Shown here piece after piece: positions 27,370 through 35,694 of a stretch of 64,000 nt of DNA. A program made the translations under genes and the position numbers. Numbering within the stretch: the first letter of the stretch is position 1; every line of letters begins with the position of its first letter. This DNA is from Campylobacter sp. LR291e (GTDB taxonomy: Bacteria; Campylobacterota; Campylobacteria; Campylobacterales; Campylobacteraceae), in contig NZ_VJNV01000015.1 of the NCBI RefSeq assembly GCF_008633915.1, forward strand, positions 124,001 through 188,000. Direction: 5' to 3'. A model generated the notes under the pieces. That model did no database searches. It was not told the origin of the DNA and saw only the letters and a program-made list of their open reading frames with translations.

Positions 27370-28103
27370 TTTTTTTCTTGTGAGTAAAGTTTTTGCATTA
27401 TAAAATTACTCGCTTCTTTGACAATTTTCTTTATGCTCTCTTTGCGATATTGCACTGGGTCATATTGATAACAACCTACACAGCCAATTTCATCATTATA
27501 ATTTTCGTCGCCTTGATAAAATTCATAGGGATTGCCTAAGATATTTTTTGCATTCCATCTTTTATTTGTTTCTTTACATTTTTTACAAATTTGTCTTTTA
27601 ATATCATTTGCCGCCTTGCAAAGTGGCTGAAAATCCTCTAATTTTTGCGTTTTTATATTGCTTATTCTAAAATCATTTTTTCGTCCATTCTTATGGTCTA
27701 TTTCTATTTTTGTATTTTCGCTTTTACCATTTACACCAAGCATTACACAATTTTTATTTTTATAAAAATCTTTTATATCTTTTCTTATGTGTTGTGAAAA
27801 TTGTTGCGTTTTATTAAAACCATTGAGCTTAATTCTATCAATAGAATTTCCACTTGTTTTGCTTTTATCAAATTCTATATTATATTTTTTAGCCAAAGTG
27901 CTATTAGCTCTACACCAACTTCCACCATTTCCCAATGCCAAATCTTTATAATCTCCTATAAATTCATTGACATTCACCCATCTTGAGATTCCATTTTTAT
28001 CTGGTTTTGCAAGTTCTAAGAAAAGTTGCGTTTTAGTCTTTTTTATTTCAAAATTCCTTTTTAAAAACAAAAATATATTCGTGCTTAAAAATATAATAAT
28101 CAC
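27366..28103 (-). CDS. HNH-type restriction endonuclease of R-M locus 2 (probable)
   Basis: A 245-residue protein with an HNH-like core 'TKIEIDHKNGRKNDFRISN' (about residues 133-151). A Cys cluster 'QPLCKAAND..RQICKKCKE' and 'CVGCYQYDP' follow and probably hold structural zinc. It lies between and co-transcribed with two methyltransferases, so a nuclease role is likely. The start is uncertain: the ATG at 28103 lies 56 bp inside the upstream gene and gives a hydrophobic leader. Translation may really begin nearer 28045, where AAAAGGA is visible but no good ATG. Target site unknown. Confidence 0.7.
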   Translation of the reverse strand: MIIIFLSTNIFLFLKRNFEIKKTKTQLFLELAKPDKNGISRWVNVNEFIGDYKDLALGNGGSWCRANSTLAKKYNIEFDKSKTSGNSIDRIKLNGFNKTQQFSQHIRKDIKDFYKNKNCVMLGVNGKSENTKIEIDHKNGRKNDFRISNIKTQKLEDFQPLCKAANDIKRQICKKCKETNKRWNAKNILGNPYEFYQGDENYNDEIGCVGCYQYDPVQYRKESIKKIVKEASNFIMQKLYSQEKK

Positions 28104-28842
28104 TTTTTAATGCCCTATATCGCCATATTGCATTTGTGCCTAGTTTGCCACGATTTCCTTCAATATTTTTGATGATAATTCCCTTAAGCTTCACCCTAAA
28201 ATTTTTCTTAACAAGATTCATACATTCAAATGCCAATGGCTTTACTTCGCTTTCCTTATACACATCGCCGATAACCAAAGCAAAATAACGATTTTTATCC
28301 AAAAAATGTAGCGCATTTTGCAAGCTTAATAAAAATTTATCCAAAAACTCATTTAGGTTTGAAATATTGCTTAAATCTTCTTTTTTATCACCAAACTTGA
28401 TTATATCCATATATGGTGGGTGAAAAATTATAAATTGCACACTTTTGTTGCACAGATTAGGCAAGGCGATACCAAGATGATTTTGCATTTGTTTTAAATT
28501 TGTATTATCACAAAGTCCCAAATAATAACGATTCAAATCAATATTGCCAAAATTTTGCGAAGCGACATTTAGGACATTTTCATTTATGTCAAGCCCTATG
28601 CACTTTCTTTTAAGTTTTTCACACTCAATTAGCGTGGTCCCACTGCCCAAAAATACATCAAGGACAATTTCATCTTTTTTCGTGTAACGAGTGATTAGCT
28701 GGCTTGGAATCTGTGGTATGAAATTGCCATGATAATTATTTTTATGTTTTCCACTTTTATCTCTATGTTGAATAATCCATAAAGAATCTGTATTAATATC
28801 CAAATTTTTCCATTCCGTTAAATTTAAATCATTATATTTCAT
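28048..28842 (-). CDS. Amino-methyltransferase (N4-cytosine or N6-adenine) of R-M locus 2
   Basis: A 264-residue N6/N4 DNA methylase (PF01555 type). The SAM motif 'VLDVFLGSGTTLIECEKL' is at about 59-76, preceded by 'TRYTKKDEI'. The catalytic motif HPPYMDIIKFG follows at about 143-153. The HPPY form, with motif I before motif IV, does not settle whether adenine or cytosine is the target. It leads the leftward three-gene locus. tpiA ends 31 bp before its start, so it may be read from the gapA operon. Confidence 0.8.
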   Translation of the reverse strand: MKYNDLNLTEWKNLDINTDSLWIIQHRDKSGKHKNNYHGNFIPQIPSQLITRYTKKDEIVLDVFLGSGTTLIECEKLKRKCIGLDINENVLNVASQNFGNIDLNRYYLGLCDNTNLKQMQNHLGIALPNLCNKSVQFIIFHPPYMDIIKFGDKKEDLSNISNLNEFLDKFLLSLQNALHFLDKNRYFALVIGDVYKESEVKPLAFECMNLVKKNFRVKLKGIIIKNIEGNRGKLGTNAIWRYRALKSDYYIFKHEYIFVFKKEF

Positions 28843-28873
28843 TTAAATTTTTACTAATTTTTATAAAATTTTA

Positions 28874-29548
28874 TCAATTCAGACCACAAATTTTTATAAA
28901 ATTTTCCACCTTTAAAGCTGCACTGCCTATTAAAACTCCACTACAATGCTTTATATTTAAAATTTCTTTGATATTTTTTTCATTTACACTTCCACCATAT
29001 AAAATGGGTGCCTTTGTCTTTGAATTTACAAATTCTAAAACTACTTCAATATCCTTTATATCAGCACTTACACCTGTACCTATAGAATAGATAGGTTCAT
29101 AAGCTATTATAAGTTTTTCATAATTTAAATTTATATTTGAAAGTTGCAAATTTAAAAAGTCCTTTGTTTTGTTTTGATTCTTACAAGCTAAATTTTCACC
29201 TATGCAAAATATGATTTTAAAATTATGCTTTGTGGCAAAGTCAAATTTAGTTTTTATAAAATCATCATTTTCAAAGACTCTTCTTTCACTATGCCCTATT
29301 AAAACACAATTTATGCCAAATTCATCAAGCTGTTCTTTGCCAATTTCTCCTGTAAATGCCCCATTTATGCAAGGGTAAAAATTTTGAGTCCCTTGCGTGA
29401 AATTTAACCCACCTTGATAAAAGGCTATGTTTGGAGGAAAAACAAAAATTTCATCGTTTTTTTCTTTTAAGACCTTATTTAAAGCCTTAGCGTATAATTC
29501 AAAAGAAGTTCTTGTGTGATTGCATTTTAAATTCGCAGCAAAAATCAT
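28874..29548 (-). CDS. tpiA: Triosephosphate isomerase TpiA
   Basis: Interconverts DHAP and glyceraldehyde 3-phosphate. At 224 residues it is shorter than the 250-residue norm, which is usual for Campylobacter. Visible motifs are FAANLKCN at the start (catalytic Lys), 'LIGHSERR' (catalytic His) and '[13 protein letters not shown]' (catalytic Glu), with phosphate loop '[10 protein letters not shown]'. It overlaps pgk by 4 bp, last of the gapA-pgk-tpiA run. Confidence 0.95.
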   Translation of the reverse strand: MIFAANLKCNHTRTSFELYAKALNKVLKEKNDEIFVFPPNIAFYQGGLNFTQGTQNFYPCINGAFTGEIGKEQLDEFGINCVLIGHSERRVFENDDFIKTKFDFATKHNFKIIFCIGENLACKNQNKTKDFLNLQLSNINLNYEKLIIAYEPIYSIGTGVSADIKDIEVVLEFVNSKTKAPILYGGSVNEKNIKEILNIKHCSGVLIGSAALKVENFIKICGLN

Positions 29549-30750
29549 TCATTAACCTTGATTCTTAATGGCTTAACACCTGGAAGTTCCTTACCCTCGA
29601 TTAATTCTAAAGAAGCCCCACCACCTGTGGATATAAAGGTAAACTCATCAGTATCCCCACTTCTTGCCACTACATCAGCCGTATCCCCACCTCCAACAAC
29701 GGTAGTTGCGTAAGTTTCGCTTATATAATGGCTCATTTTAATACTGCCTTTTGAGAATTTATCAAGTTCAAAAACGCCCATAGGTCCATTCCACCAAATA
29801 GTTTGTGCATCAGCAAAGGCTTCTTTAAACAATCTCACACTAGCAGGACCTATATCAAGCCCCATCCAACCACTTGGAATTTCTTGTATAGGCACATATT
29901 TCATAATGGCATCCTGGGTACAAGAAAGGGCGACGCCAACATCAACTGGTAAATAAATTTTTACGCCTAGTTCTTTACCTCTTGTTAGGATATTTTTTGC
30001 CTCTTCTATTAAATCTTCTTCTAAAAGCGAATTTCCTATATCAACGCCCTTAGCCTTTAAAAAGGTAAAGGCCATGCCTCCACCTATTATTAATTTATCA
30101 ACCTTAGATATTAAATTTGTTAGGGCTTGTAATTTACCACTTACCTTTGAGCCTCCAACTACTGCTACAAAAGGGCGTGCAGGGTGTTTTATAAGATTAT
30201 GTGAAAATTCAATCTCCTTTAAAAGCAAAAATCCAGCAGCCCTATGTTCTATGTCAAAAAAATGAGTAATTGCCTCTACACTAGCATGCCCCCTATGGCA
30301 AACGCCAAAGGCATCATTTATATAAACATCAACCATTGATGCAAGTTCTTTTGCTAAATGTTCATCGTTTTTTGTTTCACCCTTTTCAAAACGTAAATTT
30401 TCAAGCAATAAAATTTCAGTTGGCTTTAAATTATTAGCTTTATTTTTAGCGTCCTGCCCTATAACATCCTTTGCCATTAATACTTCTTTATTAAGTAAGC
30501 GAGAAAGCCTTTTTGCCACAGGTTCTAAGGAGTATTTTGAGTTAATTTCTTTAGGTCTTCCCAAATGAGAGGCTAAAATCACGCTACAATTATTATCTAA
30601 ACAATACCTTAAAGTAGGGATTACTGAGCGAATTCTTCTATCATCGGTGATATTTAAAAATTCATCCTGAGGCACATTAAAATCACACCTTATAAAGACT
30701 TTTTTATTGCTTAAATCCAAATCCTTAATAGAAATAATCTTATCATTCAT
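29545..30750 (-). CDS. pgk: Phosphoglycerate kinase Pgk
   Basis: Transfers phosphate from 1,3-bisphosphoglycerate to ADP. The 401 residues include the N-terminal '[13 protein letters not shown]' signature, '[11 protein letters not shown]', '[11 protein letters not shown]', 'NGPMGVFE', and C-terminal 'GGGDTADVV' with '[18 protein letters not shown]'. It lies 3 bp after gapA and overlaps tpiA by 4 bp; the three form one leftward operon. Confidence 0.96.
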   Translation of the reverse strand: MNDKIISIKDLDLSNKKVFIRCDFNVPQDEFLNITDDRRIRSVIPTLRYCLDNNCSVILASHLGRPKEINSKYSLEPVAKRLSRLLNKEVLMAKDVIGQDAKNKANNLKPTEILLLENLRFEKGETKNDEHLAKELASMVDVYINDAFGVCHRGHASVEAITHFFDIEHRAAGFLLLKEIEFSHNLIKHPARPFVAVVGGSKVSGKLQALTNLISKVDKLIIGGGMAFTFLKAKGVDIGNSLLEEDLIEEAKNILTRGKELGVKIYLPVDVGVALSCTQDAIMKYVPIQEIPSGWMGLDIGPASVRLFKEAFADAQTIWWNGPMGVFELDKFSKGSIKMSHYISETYATTVVGGGDTADVVARSGDTDEFTFISTGGGASLELIEGKELPGVKPLRIKVNE

Positions 30751-30753
30751 TTT

Positions 30754-31749
30754 TTATCCCTCATATATAAATTTAGCCATATCTACAAGCCTTGTAGAAT
30801 AACCCCATTCATTATCATACCAAGCAATAACCTTTATTAAATCATCACTTATAACCTGAGTTAAATCACTTGCCACAATGGCCCCATAAGAACAAGTTAT
30901 AAAATCACTTGATACCCTTTCATCATCATCTACTAACAATATGCCTTTAAGATTTGAAGAAGCAGCCTTTCTAAAAGCATCGTTTATCTCATTCTTACTT
31001 ACTTTTTTGCTTAAAACTGCGGTTAAATCTACACTTGATACATCTATAACAGGTACACGCATACTTTGTCCGTGAAGTTTGCCATTAAGTTCTGGCATAA
31101 CAAGTTTCATAGCCTTAGCAGCTCCCGTTGAAGTAGGTATTATGTTTTGTGCAGCAGCTCTACTTCTTCTTTTATCCCTAGCCTTAGCATCGATTATACT
31201 TTGTCCATTTGTATAAGCATGAATTGTAGTCATTAAGCCCTTTTCAATGCCAAAATTATCTTGCAAAACTCTACACACAGGCCCTAGACAATTTGTAGTA
31301 CAACTTGCATTTGAAATAATATTTTCGCCCTTGTAAAGATTAGAATTTACGCCTAAAACATAGGTTGGGGTATCATCCTTTGCTGGTGCACTCATAATTA
31401 CCTTTTTAATGCCCTTATCAATAAAGCCTTGGCATTTTTCCTTAGTTAAATGTGCTCCTGTGCATTCTAACACTATATCAGCTCCAAATTTGGCAAAGTC
31501 AAGGTCTTTAATATCACGGTTTTTAAAGACTTTTATTAATTTATCATTGATAACTAAATCATCGCCCTTATTTACCACAGAACCATTAAATTCGCCATGC
31601 ACACTATCATATTTAAAAAGATATTTTGTAAGCTCGATATCAGTAGTATCATTAATCGCAACAAGTTCTAAATCATCTCTTTGAAGGATAATCCTTGCAA
31701 CACAACGTCCTATGCGTCCAAAACCATTTATAGCAATTTTTACCGCCAT
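30754..31749 (-). CDS. gapA: Glyceraldehyde-3-phosphate dehydrogenase GapA
   Basis: Phosphorylating NAD-dependent GAPDH. The 331 residues have the Rossmann start INGFGRIGR, the catalytic SNASCTTNCL (about 148-157), 'TTIHAYTNGQ', the sugar-phosphate loop 'RAAAQNIIPTSTGAAKA', and 'WYDNEWGYS'. First gene of the leftward gapA-pgk-tpiA operon, divergent from nadD. Campylobacter lack phosphofructokinase, so this run mainly serves gluconeogenesis (established knowledge). Confidence 0.96.
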   Translation of the reverse strand: MAVKIAINGFGRIGRCVARIILQRDDLELVAINDTTDIELTKYLFKYDSVHGEFNGSVVNKGDDLVINDKLIKVFKNRDIKDLDFAKFGADIVLECTGAHLTKEKCQGFIDKGIKKVIMSAPAKDDTPTYVLGVNSNLYKGENIISNASCTTNCLGPVCRVLQDNFGIEKGLMTTIHAYTNGQSIIDAKARDKRRSRAAAQNIIPTSTGAAKAMKLVMPELNGKLHGQSMRVPVIDVSSVDLTAVLSKKVSKNEINDAFRKAASSNLKGILLVDDDERVSSDFITCSYGAIVASDLTQVISDDLIKVIAWYDNEWGYSTRLVDMAKFIYEG

Positions 31750-31808
31750 TTAATTTCCTTTTGCAAAATAAAATGCTAATATTTTACAAAAAAAAGGTTA
31801 AAATTTTT

Positions 31809-32354
31809 ATGAAGATTGCACTTTTTGGTGGAAGTTTTGACCCACCACATAATGGTCATAGTAGCGTTATAAAAGAGACTTTAAGCAGTTTGGATATTGA
31901 TAAATTAATTATTATGCCAACCTTTATCAATCCATTTAAAAAAGGTTTTTTTGCCGATGAAATGCAAAGATTAAAATGGATAAAAAAGCTTTGGGGTGAT
32001 TTAGAAAGGGTTGAAATTTTAGATTATGAGATTAAACAAAAAAGGCCTGTACCTAGTATAGAAAGTGTTTTGTACTTGCAAGAGCTTTTTAGACCTAAAA
32101 AATTTTATCTAATAATAGGGGCTGACCATTTAGAAAATTTACATAAATGGCATGATTTTGAAAAACTTGCTTTAATGGTTGAATTTGTGATTGCAAATCG
32201 CGATAATATAAGTATCCCAAAGAAATTTAGAAAACTAGATACTCATATAAATATTTCTTCATCTTTTATAAGAAAAACCCTTGATACTAAGGAAGTTTGT
32301 GCTGATATTAAAGAAGATGTAAAAAGGTATTATAAAAACTTGCAAAAGGGTTGA
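31809..32354 (+). CDS. nadD: Nicotinate-nucleotide adenylyltransferase NadD
   Basis: Makes deamido-NAD from nicotinate mononucleotide and ATP. The 181 residues starting at 31809 (AAGG upstream) open with IALFGGSFDPPHNGH, the nucleotidyltransferase HxGH motif. They also have 'LIIGADHL', 'FVIANRD' and the C-terminal 'ISSSFIRK' signature. An upstream in-frame ATG at 31761 adds 16 unlikely residues. The rsfS homologue that usually follows nadD is absent; a structured element and R-M locus 3 take its place. Confidence 0.93.
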   Translation: MKIALFGGSFDPPHNGHSSVIKETLSSLDIDKLIIMPTFINPFKKGFFADEMQRLKWIKKLWGDLERVEILDYEIKQKRPVPSIESVLYLQELFRPKKFYLIIGADHLENLHKWHDFEKLALMVEFVIANRDNISIPKKFRKLDTHINISSSFIRKTLDTKEVCADIKEDVKRYYKNLQKG

Positions 32355-32384
32355 AATTATTTTTGTGAAATTTATGAAGTTTGG

Positions 32385-32490
32385 GTAGTAAAAATCACCA
32401 CGCAAATTCCGAACACGGGGTGCCATAATAGTTTAGGGTAAAAACCTTGATTTCTCGTCTAACACGAGTAAACATGATAATTTTATCAAA
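32385..32490. other. Compact GC-richer element with two hairpins and a possible 26-codon ORF
   Basis: Between nadD and R-M locus 3 lies a block clearly richer in G and C than other intergenic DNA here (for example 32398-32430). It contains a perfect CTCGT-CTAAC-ACGAG hairpin (32454-32468) and a TGATAA-TT-TTATCA hairpin (32475-32488). On the minus strand a 26-codon frame runs from the ATG at 32475 to the TGA at 32395, starting MFTRVRREIKVF and ending TPCSEFAW, without a visible RBS. It could be a small RNA, a mobile-repeat copy, a terminator region or a short coding gene. I do not recognise it with certainty. Confidence 0.4.
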
Positions 32491-32532
32491 ATAAAAAAAC
32501 AAGTTAATTTTTGATTTTTTGCAATAAATTTA

Positions 32533-34299
32533 TTAAATTGCTTTTAATCTTTCTAAGGCAAGTTTATAATACTTTTCTTCTAATTCTATGCCTATAAATT
32601 TTCTTTTTTCCTTTAAGGCTGCTACGCCTGTGCTACCACTTCCCATAAATGGATCAAGTATTAAATCATTTTCATTTGTATGAATAGCTATAAGTTCTTG
32701 CATGATTTTTAAGCTTTTTTGAGTTGGGTGCGTTGTTTTTTCTGCCCCACTTACTATTGGAGCCTTAAAAAGTGACCTTAAATAAGGTTTATTTTTAGGC
32801 TTATTAAATACCCATTTTGCCTTTTGTTTTATTGCCCATACTGCAAATTCCATGTCTTGTACATATCTTCTATTAACATTTCTTGGCATGGGATTACTTT
32901 TTTGCCATATTAATATATCTTTTATTTCGCAATTACTATTTTCTAAAACTTCACAAATTTCACTTAAAAATCTATACGAACAAAATATTATAAAAGACCC
33001 ATTTTTATCTAAAATTTTAGAATAGCTTTGTATCCATTCTGTAAGATTAAAATCCTTATCCCATGTCCCAAAATCAATACCTTGCCTTTTTGCACTATTC
33101 ATTGTTGAAAAATTATTTTTTTTAGAAATATTATATGGAGGGTCAGTTATTATGTGATTTACCCTTATACCTTGTTTTATGAAATTTTCAATCATTACAT
33201 AGGCATCGCCATTATAAACGCTATATTTATTACAAATATAATTTTCTTGATTTATTTGACTTATGATGCTATCAGCAATAGTCTTAGCAAGAAGTGGAGG
33301 GACTGCGTTTCCTATTTGCTTACAAACTTGAGTTTTCGTACCATTAAATAAAAAACTATCATGAAAGCTTTGTAATCTTGCAGCCTCTCTTGGCGTTATA
33401 GCCCTGTGTAAAATAGGGTGTGAGTTTTTGCCATTGCTTGGGGTATCAAATCTAGTATCTATGGTTGGGCTTACTTCTTCCCAAATCAATCTCCCCCAAG
33501 TAGTTGAAAATTTTTGTTTTCCATGTAAATTTGGGGGTAAATGTTCTTTTCCACATTCAGGTGGTATCATTTTTAACTTAGCTATAGCGATTTTAGAATG
33601 CTTGGAGGCCATATGGTATTGTAAATAATCAGCTCTCATTTTTTCTTGATACGCACTTTGTGGCTTATTTTTATATTTTGATTGAATTTGTCCTTCGCCA
33701 CTATTTAAATAACTTAAATCGCTTATAGCATCCCTAACATTTACTAAACAATCACTTTCTTTTGGAAAATCTAAAAATAAGTCCTTATGTGCTATAAAAA
33801 ATACTCTTTCTCTATTTTGTGGCACACCAAAGTATTTTGCATTTAAAATTTTACAATTTATATTATAACCCATATTTTTTATGATTTTTATAATTTCATC
33901 CCTAAAATAGCCATTAACTGCGTTATATAAATTTTTAACATTTTCTATTATGAAAAGTTCGGGTTCTATTTTTTTAACAAGTTCTAAGTATTCTAAAAAT
34001 AAAAAATTTCTCTCATCCTTTAAGCCCAAATTCTTACCTTTTAAGCTAAAACATTGACAAGGAGGCTCTCCTATTATCATATTTATTTTTAATTTTTTTG
34101 CTAAATTTACTATTTTATTTTTTACTTTTTTATCTGTTATATCTCCACAAATTCCCTTTGCATCTTTGAAATTTAAGTTAAAAGTATCAATGGCAGCTTG
34201 TTCAAAATCAAGTCCTATTAAGGTTTTAAAATTTGCATTTTGTTCTAAGCCATGTGAAAATCCACCAGCTCCACAAAAAAGGTCAAGTATTTTATACAT
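32533..34299 (-). CDS. Fused C5-cytosine and amino (N6/N4) DNA methyltransferase of R-M locus 3
   Basis: A 588-residue fusion of two methyltransferases. Residues 1-345 are a C5-cytosine enzyme: SAM motif DLFCGAGGFS (about 6-15), catalytic GEPPCQCFS (77-85), IIENVKNL (117-124), and QIGNAVPP at the end. Residues about 355-588 are a beta-class amino-methyltransferase with catalytic TDPPYNIS (385-392), 'HPTQKSLKIMQELI', and SAM motif DPFMGSGSTG (549-558). One polypeptide can thus methylate two different bases, as expected for an asymmetric recognition site. It is divergent from a frameshifted endonuclease-like gene. The frame is intact, so methylation is probably active. The specificity is unknown. 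Confidence 0.9.
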   Translation of the reverse strand: MYKILDLFCGAGGFSHGLEQNANFKTLIGLDFEQAAIDTFNLNFKDAKGICGDITDKKVKNKIVNLAKKLKINMIIGEPPCQCFSLKGKNLGLKDERNFLFLEYLELVKKIEPELFIIENVKNLYNAVNGYFRDEIIKIIKNMGYNINCKILNAKYFGVPQNRERVFFIAHKDLFLDFPKESDCLVNVRDAISDLSYLNSGEGQIQSKYKNKPQSAYQEKMRADYLQYHMASKHSKIAIAKLKMIPPECGKEHLPPNLHGKQKFSTTWGRLIWEEVSPTIDTRFDTPSNGKNSHPILHRAITPREAARLQSFHDSFLFNGTKTQVCKQIGNAVPPLLAKTIADSIISQINQENYICNKYSVYNGDAYVMIENFIKQGIRVNHIITDPPYNISKKNNFSTMNSAKRQGIDFGTWDKDFNLTEWIQSYSKILDKNGSFIIFCSYRFLSEICEVLENSNCEIKDILIWQKSNPMPRNVNRRYVQDMEFAVWAIKQKAKWVFNKPKNKPYLRSLFKAPIVSGAEKTTHPTQKSLKIMQELIAIHTNENDLILDPFMGSGSTGVAALKEKRKFIGIELEEKYYKLALERLKAI

Positions 34300-34308
34300 T
34301 ATAACTCC

Positions 34309-34331
34309 GAGGGACTATTTTTTTATCCCTC
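34309..34331. promoter_or_regulatory. Inverted repeat in the divergent control region of R-M locus 3
   Basis: GAGGGA/TCCCTC (34309-34314 and 34326-34331) separated by 11 bp of A/T, 10 bp upstream of the fused methyltransferase ATG and 65 bp from the endonuclease ATG. It could be an operator used by the methyltransferase itself or a leader hairpin. This is a position-based suggestion. Confidence 0.35.
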
Positions 34332-34395
34332 AATTTTATTGTTTTTTTCTTTGTTTTTAATAAAATGTTCGTATTTTAAAATAAAAGGTTTAAAA

Positions 34396-35633
34396 ATGCA
34401 GTATTTAAAGCTTTCAGATTTTTTAAACTTAAAAGAAGAACTTCCATTTTTATTAGGGGTATTTTTTAGCAGATATAAATTTAGCAATGATTTAATATAC
34501 ACACTCTCAACTTATCGCCTTTCTAAATTTGTACAAAATGGAGATAAAATCATATATGAAAATAGTAAAATAGAATATTTAAATCAATTAAATTTACATA
34601 GTGAAATTCCTATGTGGCAACTTAATAAAGATAAAAAAATAAAACATGCAGACTTTGTTTTTGTTTTATACAATGATTTAAAATTAACGCAAGAACAATT
34701 TTTTGCAAGAATTTATACTAAAATTTTATTAAGCGATTTTGTTAGTAATCATGAAGCTATAAAGGCTAGAAAGAAATTCATAAGGGCATTTTTTGAACTT
34801 CGTGGCAGTGTAGATATAAATCATGATTATTTTACCCATGATTATTATTTTAACAATATTAACGAGCTAAAAAGAATAAGTTTATTTTTAGATAATTTTG
34901 GAATGTCTATTAATTTATTTAACATAAATTTTAGATATTTGCAAAAGCAGTATTTAAGTGGTGTTAGAAAAAGAAATACTCAGCTTAGAATAAATTTGCA
35001 TTGGTATTTATCACAAATTGGATTTATTAATGGATTTATTAATAAATATAAGGCAAACATAGTAAAAAACGCGTTAAATATTAGTTATTTTCAAGTTGAA
35101 AATATATTTATGTTTAATTGTCAAAGTCCTAGTATTAATAAAAATAGTTTTAACAAAAGAATAGATTTTTATAGTACTAGAATTTTAAGTAATGATTTAA
35201 CGCAGTTTGAAGTAAGTAAATTACGCAAAGAATTAAATTTTGATGATGATGAAAGTCAAATATTTAAAAGAAATTCAAATATTATCAATATTATAAAATT
35301 TCAAACACCTGATGAGTGTGCAGCTTGTAAGCATAAATATAATATCGTCGATAGGAGTTTTTTGACTAGAAAAGACAGGTACTACACTGAAATTCACCAT
35401 TTTGTTTCAGTGGGCAAAAATAAAGAACTTGACGTACTAGAAAATTTTAACTAAATTACGCCCAATTTGTCATAGGGCATTAAGCGTAGGAAAGGCTAGT
35501 GAGGATTATCAAAAAGAATTAATCAAAAATATCTTAGATACAAATAGTTTAAACTATGAATTTGCTAGTATGATATTTGAAAGTAAAGATAAGGATTTTT
35601 TAATACAAAGGGTATATGAAAATTTAAAATAGT
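34396..35633 (+). pseudogene. HNH restriction endonuclease of R-M locus 3, frameshifted
   Basis: The chosen start is the ATG at 34396 with AAAAGG upstream. The open frame runs to a TAA at 35452 and ends in 'ECAACKHKYN' and 'TEIHHFVSVGKNKELDVLENFN'. Read one base differently at the TTTT around 35445-35448, the chain continues as ENLTKLRPICHRALSV and on to a TAG at 35631. Together this gives the full HNH pattern: HH, then N, then C-x-x-H. The last part of the active site is therefore cut off by a single-base shift, and the enzyme is probably inactive unless the shift is a sequencing error. The middle is rich in F, N and K and is not recognised. Divergent from the fused methyltransferase, which suggests an R-M pair. 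Confidence 0.75.
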
Positions 35634-35659
35634 TTAGCAAAGTTAAATTTTCAACTTGT

Positions 35660-35665
35660 TATAAT
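35660..35665 (+). promoter_or_regulatory. Putative extended -10 box for kpsC-kpsS
   Basis: TTGTTATAATC with TATAAT at 35660-35665, 30 bp before the kpsC ATG and 27 bp after the end of the frameshifted endonuclease. The TTG ahead fits an extended -10 element. Confidence 0.5.
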
Positions 35666-35694
35666 CTCTGTTTTAATCATATTAAAGGCTTAAA

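Noticed and set aside
32398-32470. Possible CRISPR repeat or tracrRNA near nadD
   Set aside because: No repeated spacer-repeat unit and no cas gene in the window; the sequence does not match the C. jejuni-type repeat that I know.
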